Assembly (NCBI RefSeq): GCF_051251565.1 | Contig: NZ_JBPOFB010000012.1 | Location: forward strand, 23,069 to 87,068 | Direction: 5' to 3' | DNA from: Marivita sp051251565 | GTDB lineage: Bacteria > Pseudomonadota > Alphaproteobacteria > Rhodobacterales > Rhodobacteraceae | DNA: 64,000 bases | Part shown: positions 17,560 through 25,573 of the stretch, piece by piece | Layout of the letters: every line of letters starts with the position of its first letter | Numbering within the stretch: the stretch's first letter is position 1 | Notes under the pieces: generated by a model | What the model was told of the DNA's origin: nothing | The model's database searches: none | Seen by the model: the letters and a program-made list of their open reading frames with translations, nothing else | Made by a program: the position numbers and the translations under genes

Positions 17560-19137
17560 ATGTCGCTATTCCATATCACCCGCCGCAGCCTGTTGGCCGC
17601 TGGCACAGCCTTGGCCCTGACCCTTGGAGCGGTCGTGCCGGGTGCCGCGCAAACTCCGCCCGGAGTTCTGATTGTCGGGCAGATCGCAGAGCCCAAGGCG
17701 CTTGATCCGGCGGCTGTCACGGCTGTGAATGATTTCCGCATTCTGATGAATGTCTATGACGGGTTGGTGCGCTACCGCGACGGCACTCTTGAGGTGGAAC
17801 CGGCGCTTGCGACCGATTGGGAGATCAGCGCGGATGGCACGGTCTACACCTTTACCCTGCGCGACGGGGTGACGTTTCACGATGGCAGTGCGTTTGATGC
17901 CGAGGCGGTCAAGTTCAACTTTGACCGGATGCTGAACGAGGATCATCCCTATCACGACACCGGCCCTTTCCCGCTCGCGTTTTTCTTCTCGTCGATTGAC
18001 TCTGTCGAAGCAGTGGACGATCTGACTGTGCGTTTCACGCTGAACGGGCCCTATGCGCCGTTCCTGTCGAACCTCGCCTATCCGACCGGTTTGATCGTGT
18101 CGCCTGCCGCCGTTGCGCAGCATGGTGCCGAGTTCGGGCGCAACCCGTCTGGCACCGGCGCGTTCACGTTTGGTGAATGGCGGTCAAACGAGGCGGTGGT
18201 GATCGAGGCGAACCCAGATTACTGGGACGGCGCGCCCGAGTTGCAGGCGGTTGTGTTCCGCCCGATCACAGACGCCAACACCCGCACGGCGGAAATGCTG
18301 GCGGGGGGTATTGATCTGATGGTCGAAGTGCCCCCCGTGGCGTTGTCGGAATTTCAGGGCGATGCTTACACGGTGCATGAACAGGCCGGACCGCATGTCT
18401 GGTTCCTGATCCTGAATGCCAAGGAGGGCCCGTTTGCCGATGTGCGGGTGCGTCAGGCGGCGAATTACGCGGTCAACAAGACGGCGCTTGTGAACGAGGT
18501 GCTGGAGGGCACAGCAGACGTGGCCGCCGGCCCGACGCCACCCGCCTTTGCCTGGGCCTATAACGAAGAGCTGGAGCCCTATCCTTATGATCCCGATCGT
18601 GCACGGGCGTTGATCGCCGAGGCCGGGGCCGAGGGCGCAGAGCTGACCTTTTTCGTGACCGAAGGCGGGTCCGGGATGCTTGATCCGGTGGCGATGGGCA
18701 CCGCCATTCAGGCCGATCTGGAAGCGGTTGGGTTTGATGTGAGCATTGAAACCTATGAGTGGAACACGTTCCTGGGAGAGGTGAACCCCGGGCTTGAGGG
18801 CAAAGCAGATATGGCGCAGATGGCGTGGATGACCAACGATCCCGACACGCTGCCGTTTCTTGCGCTGCGCACGGATGCGTGGCCGGACGCCGGTGGGTTC
18901 AACTCGGGCTATTATTCCAACCCCGAGGTGGACGCTTTGCTGGAGGCTGCGCGGGTGGCCACCGATCAGGACGAGCGCGCGCGGCTTTACAAAGAGATGC
19001 AGGTGATCGTGCAGCAGGATGCGCCCTGGGTGTTCGTGGCCAACTGGAAGCAGAACGCAGTGACGCGTGCGGGCGTCGAGAATTTCGCGTTGCAGCCATC
19101 GTTCTTTTTGCTGTTGGACGAGGTTGTGAAGAACTAG
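17560..19137 (+). CDS. Peptide/nickel-type ABC transporter substrate-binding protein (SBP family 5)
   Basis: 525 aa. The signal ITRRSLLAAGTALALTLG...GAAQ has twin arginines, so Tat export is possible. The mature protein shows SBP_bac_5 hallmarks: LDPAAVTAVNDFRILMNVYDGLVRY at the start, LATDWEISADGTVYTFTLRDGVTFHDG, and the late PWVFVANWKQNAV region. It captures a peptide-like or other solute for the permeases downstream. The ligand cannot be inferred. Two tandem hairpins follow the stop codon. Confidence 0.93.
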   Translation: MSLFHITRRSLLAAGTALALTLGAVVPGAAQTPPGVLIVGQIAEPKALDPAAVTAVNDFRILMNVYDGLVRYRDGTLEVEPALATDWEISADGTVYTFTLRDGVTFHDGSAFDAEAVKFNFDRMLNEDHPYHDTGPFPLAFFFSSIDSVEAVDDLTVRFTLNGPYAPFLSNLAYPTGLIVSPAAVAQHGAEFGRNPSGTGAFTFGEWRSNEAVVIEANPDYWDGAPELQAVVFRPITDANTRTAEMLAGGIDLMVEVPPVALSEFQGDAYTVHEQAGPHVWFLILNAKEGPFADVRVRQAANYAVNKTALVNEVLEGTADVAAGPTPPAFAWAYNEELEPYPYDPDRARALIAEAGAEGAELTFFVTEGGSGMLDPVAMGTAIQADLEAVGFDVSIETYEWNTFLGEVNPGLEGKADMAQMAWMTNDPDTLPFLALRTDAWPDAGGFNSGYYSNPEVDALLEAARVATDQDERARLYKEMQVIVQQDAPWVFVANWKQNAVTRAGVENFALQPSFFLLLDEVVKN

Positions 19138-19144
19138 GTTTCGC

Positions 19145-19187
19145 ACGGGCTGCGGCCCGTCTGACAGGCGGGGGGCCAGCCCCCCGC
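19145..19187 (+). terminator. Two tandem GC hairpins after the ABC binding-protein gene
   Basis: ACGGGC-TGCG-GCCCGT (19145-19160) is followed by GCGGGGGG-CCAG-CCCCCCGC (19168-19187). Neither has a T run. They lie between binding-protein and permease genes, where they may limit read-through or protect the upstream mRNA. Confidence 0.65.
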
Positions 19188-19194
19188 ACCCCCC

Positions 19195-19218
19195 GGAGTT
19201 TGTCTGGCAAGATGAAGG
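19195..19218 (+). repeat. Intergenic repeat copy 2 (GGAGTTT...GCAAGATGAAGG)
   Basis: 20 of 24 positions are identical to 11193-11216. Its end, GATGAAGG, sits 7 bp before the GTG start of the permease gene, so here the repeat supplies the ribosome binding site. Confidence 0.6.
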
Positions 19219-19225
19219 GCCGTTC

Positions 19226-20173
19226 GTGAGCGGATATATCCTCAAGCGATTGTTGTCGGCGATCCCGGTTCTGCTTGGGATTACGGTGATCGTGTTTCTG
19301 ATCATGGCGCTGATCCCCGGTGACCCGGCGACGGCGATTTTGGGCAGCTATGCGACGCCCGAGAATGTTGCCAAGCTCAACCGCGATCTGGGTTTGGACA
19401 AACCATTGGTGCAGCAGTATTTCATCTGGTTGGGCAATATGCTGACCGGGGATTTTGGCACGTCCTTTGCGCTCAACCGGCCGGTGTTGGACGAGGTGCT
19501 GGAGCGGTTCAACGCGACATTGGTCCTTGCGGGCACGGCCTTTGTGTTGTGTTCGGTGCTTGGTATCGTGGCGGGGGTGATTTCAGCGGCGCATCAATAT
19601 GGCTGGGCGGACCGGGGCATCACGTTTGTGGTGCTTTTGGGCATTTCGATCCCGTCGTTTTTCCTTGGCATGATGATGATATTGTTCTTTGCAGTGACCC
19701 TGCGCTGGTTTCCGGTCTCGGGCATGTGGCCCATCTATGGCGACCGGGATCTGGGGGCGCTGGTATCGCATCTGACCATGCCGGCATTGGCGCTGGCAGT
19801 TGTCGCCACAGGCGTGATCGCGCGCTTGTCGCGGTCGGCGATGCTTGAGGTGTTGCGGCAGGATTTCATCCGCACGGCGCGGGCGAAAGGCGTGCCTGAG
19901 CGCGGTGTGATCTGGCGCCATGCGCTGCGCGCGGCGATGGTGTCGATCATCCCGGTTTTGGGTATACAGGCGGGGTTCGTGTTGTCGGGCGCTGTCTATA
20001 TCGAGATCGTGTTTCAGTGGCCCGGTGTCGGGCGGATGCTGGTGGATGCGATCCTCAAGCGAGATATCCTGCTGGTGCAGGGTGGCGTGGTGTTTGTGGC
20101 TGCGTGTTATGTGCTGTTCAACATCGCAGTGGACGTGGCGCAGAGCCTGCTTGATCCAAGGATCAAGACATGA
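19226..20173 (+). CDS. ABC transporter permease (DppB/OppB type)
   Basis: 315 aa with six membrane segments. It begins YILKRLLSAIPVLLGITVIVF, followed by IPGDPATAILG, as in DppB. The EAA-type coupling loop is RTARAKGVPERGVIWRHALRAAMV near residue 215. The start is GTG at 19226, with GAAGG upstream. It forms the channel with the DppC-like domain encoded downstream; an opposite-strand gene separates the two. Confidence 0.93.
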   Translation: MSGYILKRLLSAIPVLLGITVIVFLIMALIPGDPATAILGSYATPENVAKLNRDLGLDKPLVQQYFIWLGNMLTGDFGTSFALNRPVLDEVLERFNATLVLAGTAFVLCSVLGIVAGVISAAHQYGWADRGITFVVLLGISIPSFFLGMMMILFFAVTLRWFPVSGMWPIYGDRDLGALVSHLTMPALALAVVATGVIARLSRSAMLEVLRQDFIRTARAKGVPERGVIWRHALRAAMVSIIPVLGIQAGFVLSGAVYIEIVFQWPGVGRMLVDAILKRDILLVQGGVVFVAACYVLFNIAVDVAQSLLDPRIKT

Positions 20174-20190
20174 CCCCGTGCCGGTCCGCG

Positions 20191-20532
20191 TCAGTCGTAG
20201 CGCTTGTCAAAGGTCACGGTGCTGCCGTCAGACAGGAGCGCCGTCTCGGCGTAGATTTCGCGTGGGCCAAGCAGATTGTCATCAACGAAGCCAGAGATCG
20301 TGACGGTGTCGCCATTGCGCACCGGCATGCGGTTCGGGCCGATATAGATGCGGATATCGTCCGAGGCATCGGTCAGGCGGAAGGTGTCCTCGTCCATGAT
20401 GCGGGTCACTTCGCCTGCGACAGTCACGAACGTGCCGCGCTCTGCATCCGCAATCGGGATGAGCGGGTCGGTTGGGTCTGCAAGGACGGGACTGGTGGCA
20501 AGGAAAAGCGCAATGACTGCGGTGCGGAACAT
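20191..20532 (-). CDS. Small exported OB-fold protein (NirD/YgiW/YdeI-like), antisense within the ABC operon
   Basis: 113 aa. The signal peptide ends PVLADP. The rest (VTVAGEVTRIMDEDTFRLTDASDDIRIYI ... VTISGFVDDNLLGPREIYAE, quoted in parts) matches the bacterial OB-fold (BOF) pattern of periplasmic stress-tolerance proteins. The ATG at 20532 follows AAAGGAGA. It lies on the opposite strand between two subunits of one ABC transporter, 17 bp from the permease stop codon. It is therefore either an insertion or a source of antisense transcription through the operon. Ligand and role are unknown. Confidence 0.68.
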   Translation of the reverse strand: MFRTAVIALFLATSPVLADPTDPLIPIADAERGTFVTVAGEVTRIMDEDTFRLTDASDDIRIYIGPNRMPVRNGDTVTISGFVDDNLLGPREIYAETALLSDGSTVTFDKRYD

Positions 20533-20659
20533 CGGAACGGTCTCCTTTTGGCGATAGGCGTGGCCGTGGGGCGCGGCAGCGCGTTCACACCCTTGTGAGA
20601 TGGGCGGGCACGCGCGGCGCACAAGACGCGATAACGCAAATGTCAGGGCATGGTGCGGC

Positions 20660-22540
20660 ATGGCGTTTCTGACGCTTTTGGCGCGCAACCGTCTGGCGCT
20701 GGCGGGCGGTGTTGTGATGGCGGTGGTGGTGCTTTTGGCGCTGCTGACGCCGATCCTGCCGCTGGCGGACCCGGATGTGACCAACACGAGCAACCGGTTT
20801 CAGCCGATCTTTTCCCAAGGTGCTGTGTTGGGCACCGATCATCTGGGCCGCGATTTGCTGTCCCGGCTGATGTGGGGGACGCGGTTGTCGCTGGCTGTGG
20901 GGTTTGCAGCGGCGATTGTGGCAGCGACGCTTGGTGCGGCCATTGGGATCATTGCCGGGTTTTACGGGGGACGCACCGACAACATCATCATGCGCGGCGT
21001 CGATATGGTGATGGCGTTTCCGTATATCCTTTTGGCGCTGGCGATCGTCGCGGCGTTGGGGCCGGGGTTGTTCAACGCGTTGATCGCAGTGGCGGCGGTG
21101 AACGTGCCGTTTTTTGCGCGCAACATTCGCGGCATCACCGTGGGCATCGCGCATAAGGAATTTGTCGATGCGGCGCGGCTGGCGGGGTTGTCGAACACGC
21201 GGATCATCCTGTCCGAGATCCTGCCCAACGTGATCCCGGTGATCGTGATCGCCATGTCCACCACCATTGGGTGGATGATCCTTGAGACCGCTGGTTTGTC
21301 CTTTCTTGGGCTTGGCAGCCAGCCACCGCAGGCCGATCTGGGGTCGATGCTGGGCGAGGCGCGGGCGGCGTTGATCACCAATCCGCACACCTCGGTGGTG
21401 CCGGGGGTGATGATCCTGATCATCGTCATGTCGATCAACCTGCTGGGCGACGGGGTGCGCGATGCACTGGATCCTCGGCTCAAGTCAGGTGCGCTGTCGC
21501 GGCCCATGGCGACAACGCGGGTGGATCGAACCGGGCCGGTGTCCGCGCCCACGGGCAAGGGGCTGCTGGAGGTGCAGGGGCTGGAGACACAGTTTCACGT
21601 CAAAGACCGGGTGTACCGGGCTGTTGGTGGTGTCGATCTGCATGTCGAGAAAGGTGAATGTCTTGGCATCATCGGCGAAAGCGGATCGGGTAAGTCGGTG
21701 ACTGCGCTGTCGCTGATGGGGTTGGTGGCGTCCCCGCCCGGTGTGATCACCGGGGGCACTGTGCATTACGACGGCGAAGACCTGATCGGTGCACCTTATA
21801 AGAGGTTGCGCGACATGCGCGGGCGCAACGTGGCCTATATCTTTCAGGATCCGCTGTCGACGTTGCACCCGCTGTACCGTGTTGGCGATCAGTTGATCGA
21901 GGCTATCCGCGCGCATCGCCCCATCGGGAGGGCCGAAGGTCAGGCCAAAGCAGTGGACTTGCTGCACGCAGTGCGCATCCCGAACGCCGAACAACGTATC
22001 ACCGATTATCCGCATGAGATGTCGGGCGGGATGCGCCAGCGGGTTGGTATTGCCATGGCGCTGGCCAATGATCCCGACATCATCATCGCGGACGAGCCGA
22101 CAACGGCGCTTGATGTGACGGTGCAGGCGCAAGTGTTGACCATTCTGGACGATCTGCGCCGGTCACGCGGGCTGGCGATTGTGTTCATCACCCATGACTT
22201 TGGCGTGGTGGGGCAGCTGTGTGACCGGGTCGCTGTGATGTATGCCGGTCGCATTGTCGAAGAAGGCAGCACGGTGGATATCCTTCATGCGCCGCGCCAT
22301 CCCTATACTGCGCGGCTGATGGCCTGTGTGCCGGAACTGGGTGGCGGCAAGCGGCGGCTGGAGGCGATTGCTGGCCTGCCGCCTGCGGTGGACCGCCTGC
22401 CCGAAGGCTGTGCCTTTGCGGATCGGTGTCTGCGTGTCCAACCAGAGTGCCGCGCCGGGGTGATCGCGTTGGAACAGACGGGCGCGCGCAAGGTGCGGTG
22501 CCTCTATCCCGAGGGCGGCACGCGCGAGGTGGCGGGATGA
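20660..22540 (+). CDS. Fused ABC permease (DppC type) and ATPase (DppD type)
   Basis: About 626 aa. Residues ~1-285 form a DppC-like permease with GTDHLGRDLLSRLMWGTRLSL and the coupling loop EFVDAARLAGLSNTRIILSE. After a short linker, ~306-626 form an ATPase with Walker A GESGSGKSVT, Q-loop YIFQDP, signature MSGGMRQRVG, Walker B IIIADEPTTALD and switch His in ITHDFG. The C-terminal oligopeptide-type Cys region has CAFADRC. Permease-ATPase fusions occur in related bacteria. The ribosome site before ATG 20660 is weak. The next ATPase gene overlaps its stop codon. Confidence 0.92.
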   Translation: MAFLTLLARNRLALAGGVVMAVVVLLALLTPILPLADPDVTNTSNRFQPIFSQGAVLGTDHLGRDLLSRLMWGTRLSLAVGFAAAIVAATLGAAIGIIAGFYGGRTDNIIMRGVDMVMAFPYILLALAIVAALGPGLFNALIAVAAVNVPFFARNIRGITVGIAHKEFVDAARLAGLSNTRIILSEILPNVIPVIVIAMSTTIGWMILETAGLSFLGLGSQPPQADLGSMLGEARAALITNPHTSVVPGVMILIIVMSINLLGDGVRDALDPRLKSGALSRPMATTRVDRTGPVSAPTGKGLLEVQGLETQFHVKDRVYRAVGGVDLHVEKGECLGIIGESGSGKSVTALSLMGLVASPPGVITGGTVHYDGEDLIGAPYKRLRDMRGRNVAYIFQDPLSTLHPLYRVGDQLIEAIRAHRPIGRAEGQAKAVDLLHAVRIPNAEQRITDYPHEMSGGMRQRVGIAMALANDPDIIIADEPTTALDVTVQAQVLTILDDLRRSRGLAIVFITHDFGVVGQLCDRVAVMYAGRIVEEGSTVDILHAPRHPYTARLMACVPELGGGKRRLEAIAGLPPAVDRLPEGCAFADRCLRVQPECRAGVIALEQTGARKVRCLYPEGGTREVAG

Positions 22541-23508
22541 CCGATGCGCTGAAACTGACCGGGGTGTCCAAGACCTTTCCCGTGGGTCGTTCGCTGTTTG
22601 GCGCGGCAAAGGGATCGGTCAAGGCGGTGCACCCGGTGACATTGACGGTGCGGCAGGGGGAGACACTGGGCGTCGTTGGGGAGTCGGGTTGCGGGAAATC
22701 GACCCTTTCGCGGATGCTGGTAGGGTTGTTGGAGCCGACCACCGGCACTATCGAGATCGAGGGTGAGGCGCTCGACAATGCCGACCCTGCGTTGTTCGGC
22801 AAAAAGATCCAATATGTGTTCCAGGACCCGATTTCCTCGCTCAACCCGCGCAAGACGATCCGGCAGGTGATGGATGCGCCGCTCAAGCATCTGCACGGGA
22901 TGGGCGCGGCGGAGCGTGCCGCGCGGATTGCCGAGATTTTCGACAGTGTGAACCTGCGCGAGGACTTTCTGGACCGCTATCCGCACGAGTTTTCCGGCGG
23001 GCAGGCGCAGCGCATCGGGATCGCGCGGGCGCTCGCGGCCAAGGCGCGCATTCTGATCCTGGATGAGCCGGTGTCGGCGCTCGATGTGTCGGTGCAGGCG
23101 CAGGTGTTGAACCTGTTGGCAGATCTCAAGGCGCAGTTTGATCTGACATATCTGTTTATCAGCCATGATCTGGCGGTCGTCGAAGCGGTCAGTGACCGGA
23201 TTGCGGTGCTGTATTTCGGATCGGTGGTCGAGATCGGACCGGCGGTCGATATCTTTGCCAACCCGCGCCATCCCTACACCCGGCTTCTGGCGCAAAGCGC
23301 GCCGGTGGTGGGGCGGCCTTTGGCCGAGCCCGAGGCCACGGGAACAGAGCTGCCAGACCCGTTGAACCCGCCGCAGGGCTGTGCCTTTGCAGCGCGTTGT
23401 CCGCGTGCGCAGGACAGGTGCCGGGTCGAGGTGCCCGCGCTTGCGACCGCGGGACAGGCCAAGGATGTGGCCTGTTTCTATCCGTTGGAATCCAATGCGC
23501 CGACGTGA
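22537..23508 (+). CDS. ABC transporter ATP-binding protein (DppF/OppF type)
   Basis: 323 aa. Walker A GESGCGKSTLS, YVFQDPISSLNPRKTI (typical of DppF), signature FSGGQAQRIG, Walker B ILILDEPVSALD and switch His in ISHDLAVV. The C-terminal oligo_HPY region ends with a CAFAARCPRAQDRC Cys motif. ATG 22537 overlaps the preceding stop (ATGA). It pairs with the DppD-like domain of the fused protein to energise import. An intrinsic terminator follows at 23538. Confidence 0.95.
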   Translation: MTDALKLTGVSKTFPVGRSLFGAAKGSVKAVHPVTLTVRQGETLGVVGESGCGKSTLSRMLVGLLEPTTGTIEIEGEALDNADPALFGKKIQYVFQDPISSLNPRKTIRQVMDAPLKHLHGMGAAERAARIAEIFDSVNLREDFLDRYPHEFSGGQAQRIGIARALAAKARILILDEPVSALDVSVQAQVLNLLADLKAQFDLTYLFISHDLAVVEAVSDRIAVLYFGSVVEIGPAVDIFANPRHPYTRLLAQSAPVVGRPLAEPEATGTELPDPLNPPQGCAFAARCPRAQDRCRVEVPALATAGQAKDVACFYPLESNAPT

Positions 23509-23532
23509 GCTAGCGGCCTCAGAATCGGTGGA

Positions 23533-24285
23533 TCACGGCCGCTCTGCGGCGGTTTTTTCGCGCCATGCCGCGAACCGCGTCAGGCTGTCGGGATCGGTCG
23601 GAGGGTAGAGCCCGATGATCGGGACGCCGCGTTTGACCTCGTCCAGCACAAATGCTTCAAATTCCTCCATCCCGATGGTTTCAGTGGCGATCTCATCGGC
23701 AAGGTGGCGGGGGATCACCATCACGCCGTCATCATCGCCCAGAATGATGTCGCCGGGATAGACCGCCACACCGCCGCAGGCGATGGGCAGGCCGATATCC
23801 ACCGCGTGATGTTTCGTGAGGTTTGTGGGGGCTGAGGGTTTGGCCGCAAAGACTGGCATGTCCAGCGCAGCTGCACCGGCTGCGTCGCGGATGCCGCCAT
23901 CGGTCACCACGCCAGCCGCACCGCGCACCTGAAGCCGTGTCAGCAGGATCGACCCTGCCGAGGCCGCGCTGGCGTCCTGACGGCAATCCATCACCAGAAC
24001 CGCGCCTTTGGGACATTCCTCGACCGCGACGCGCTGGGGGTGATCGGGTTCGCGGAAGGCATCCAGCGGGTCAGTATCAGGCCGGGTTGGGATATAGCGC
24101 AGCGTGTAGGCTGGGCCCACCAGCGTGCGTTTGCCTGCGCCCAAGGGCATCGTGCCCTGCACATAGGCGTTGTGATACCCGCGCTTGAACAAAAGCGTCG
24201 CCACGGTTGCGGTGCTGGCCTGTTGCAACCGGGGCAATGTTTCGGGATGCAGGGCAATCGTGTCCGCTGGCATTGGATTGGGCAT
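23533..24285 (-). CDS. RraA-family protein, probable pyruvate-releasing aldolase
   Basis: 250 aa. It has the RraA/HMG-aldolase core: VLVMDCRQDASAASAGSILL, then GVVTDGGIRDAAG, where Arg-Asp bind the metal and substrate, and CGGVAVYPGDIILGDDDGVMVIP. Family members include 4-hydroxy-4-methyl-2-oxoglutarate aldolase, which makes pyruvate by retro-aldol cleavage; the RNase-E-inhibitor annotation applies to few of them. It is the last gene of the alginate operon, after KdgK. No Eda (KDPG aldolase) gene is in the window, so it may do the final cleavage here. That is inference. Confidence 0.83.
   Translation of the reverse strand: MPNPMPADTIALHPETLPRLQQASTATVATLLFKRGYHNAYVQGTMPLGAGKRTLVGPAYTLRYIPTRPDTDPLDAFREPDHPQRVAVEECPKGAVLVMDCRQDASAASAGSILLTRLQVRGAAGVVTDGGIRDAAGAAALDMPVFAAKPSAPTNLTKHHAVDIGLPIACGGVAVYPGDIILGDDDGVMVIPRHLADEIATETIGMEEFEAFVLDEVKRGVPIIGLYPPTDPDSLTRFAAWREKTAAERP
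23538..23558 (+). terminator. Intrinsic terminator of the peptide-type ABC operon
   Basis: GCCGC-TCT-GCGGC (23538-23550) followed by GG and six Ts (23553-23558). It reads in the direction of the ABC operon and lies inside the 3' end of the convergent rraA-like gene. Confidence 0.75.
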
Positions 24286-24309
24286 GTGGGGGTCCTTTGT
24301 GACTGCGGA

Positions 24310-25242
24310 TCAGGGATCAAGCAGGTCGAGATTGATCGAGACAAGCGCGCCTTTGCCCTGCACGACCTGACTGGCCAGACGGCAGGCATGGGTGGTGCTG
24401 TCATCCAGCGGTGTGTCGTCAAGCAGCCCCGCAAGGACAACGGCATTAAAGCTGTCTCCGGCGGCGGTGGTGTCGACGACCTTGGTGACCGGGCATGCGG
24501 GCACAGTCCCTTGGGTGCCGTCATGCTGGAAATAAACCGGGTCCGCGCCGTTCTTGACCACGATCGTCGTTGCCCCGGCGGCGGCATAGCGCTTTGCGGT
24601 TGTTTGTGGGTCGGCATCGCCGAACCAATCGGCTTCGTCCTCGAACGAGGGCAGAACAACGTCGCTGACGGCGGCCCCTTGCATTGTGGCGTCCAGCATG
24701 GCGTCGGTGTTGTCCCACAGGCGGGGGCGCAGGTTGGGATCAAAGGCAATGGTCTTGCCCGCCGCACGCGCGGTTCTGAGCGCGTCAAACAGCGTGTCGC
24801 GGGCAGCGGCATCAAGAATGCCAAGGGTGATGCCCGAGAAATAGATCAACCGGGCCTCGGCCATGGCAATCGCCAACGCCTTGGGATCATCGGCAAGCTG
24901 GCGCGCCGCCGACTGCCCGCGCCAGTAGGAAAAGCTGCGTTCGCCGTTGTCGAGCGAAATGAGGTAAAGACCCACCGTCCGGTTGGGCACCGTTTGCACA
25001 TGGCTGACGTCAATGCCCCCCGCCGTGATGGCGGCGCGCATCTGGTCGGAAATGGCATCCGTGCCCGCGGCGGTGAAGTAAGACACGTTCAGATCCGGGC
25101 TCAGACGAGCGAGATACCACGCCGTATTGAACGTGTCCCCCGCAAATCCAAGCTGGTACTCGGAGGGCGCGTCTGCCGGGGCAAGCTCTGCCATACATTC
25201 GCCAATGGCCAGAACGTGCACGTCGTGTGTCCCGCGCCGCAT
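24310..25242 (-). CDS. kdgK: 2-dehydro-3-deoxygluconate kinase (PfkB family)
   Basis: 310 aa from ATG 25242, which overlaps the preceding cupin stop (TGATG). It phosphorylates 2-keto-3-deoxygluconate (KDG) to KDPG. PfkB features are an N-terminal GECMAELAP with LGFAGDTFNTAWYLARL, IAFDPNLRPRLW, and the C-terminal anion-hole/catalytic motif DTTAAGDSFNAVV. The FAGDTFNTA and FDPNLRPRLW patterns are characteristic of KDG kinases. In this locus every upstream route (lyase/SDR, KdgF/KduI/KduD, ManD) yields KDG. Confidence 0.92.
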   Translation of the reverse strand: MRRGTHDVHVLAIGECMAELAPADAPSEYQLGFAGDTFNTAWYLARLSPDLNVSYFTAAGTDAISDQMRAAITAGGIDVSHVQTVPNRTVGLYLISLDNGERSFSYWRGQSAARQLADDPKALAIAMAEARLIYFSGITLGILDAAARDTLFDALRTARAAGKTIAFDPNLRPRLWDNTDAMLDATMQGAAVSDVVLPSFEDEADWFGDADPQTTAKRYAAAGATTIVVKNGADPVYFQHDGTQGTVPACPVTKVVDTTAAGDSFNAVVLAGLLDDTPLDDSTTHACRLASQVVQGKGALVSINLDLLDP

Positions 25243-25553
25243 CACAGGAAATCGTCGCGGCGCGGTGTGAAACAATCGACCAAGGTGCCCGGCTCAAGGC
25301 ACACACAGCCATGGGTCACGCCCGAGGAAATGACAAAGCTGTCGCCGGGTCCAACCTCGCGCTCTGTGGCGCCAAGAGAGAACCGAAAGCGGCCACTTTC
25401 GACATAGGTGGATTGCACATGCGGGTGGTCATGCAATGCACCAACCGCGCCCGCCGCCCCAAAGCGGAAGGCCACGACCATCATATCGGGATGATCGGAC
25501 AGCACTTGCCGTGTGACGTTTTCGCCCGTCGAAACAACCGGATACTCTGACAT
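25242..25553 (-). CDS. kdgF: KdgF-like cupin, unsaturated uronate linearising enzyme
   Basis: 103 aa single-domain cupin with the metal motif GALHDHPHVQSTYVESGRF (HxHx...E) and the second cupin motif GDSFVISSGVTHGC. This matches KdgF, which converts 4,5-unsaturated uronate monomers from alginate or pectin lyases into open-chain keto-deoxyuronates. It sits between the SDR gene and kdgK. ATG 25553 follows AGGAGG. Confidence 0.85.
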   Translation of the reverse strand: MSEYPVVSTGENVTRQVLSDHPDMMVVAFRFGAAGAVGALHDHPHVQSTYVESGRFRFSLGATEREVGPGDSFVISSGVTHGCVCLEPGTLVDCFTPRRDDFL

Positions 25554-25573
25554 ATGGCCTCCTCTTTCTTGGC

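Noticed and set aside
20533..20793. Longer N-terminal extension of the OB-fold protein (start at 20793)
   Set aside because: The extension overlaps the next permease start, lacks a signal-peptide pattern, and a strong AAAGGAGA site precedes ATG 20532.
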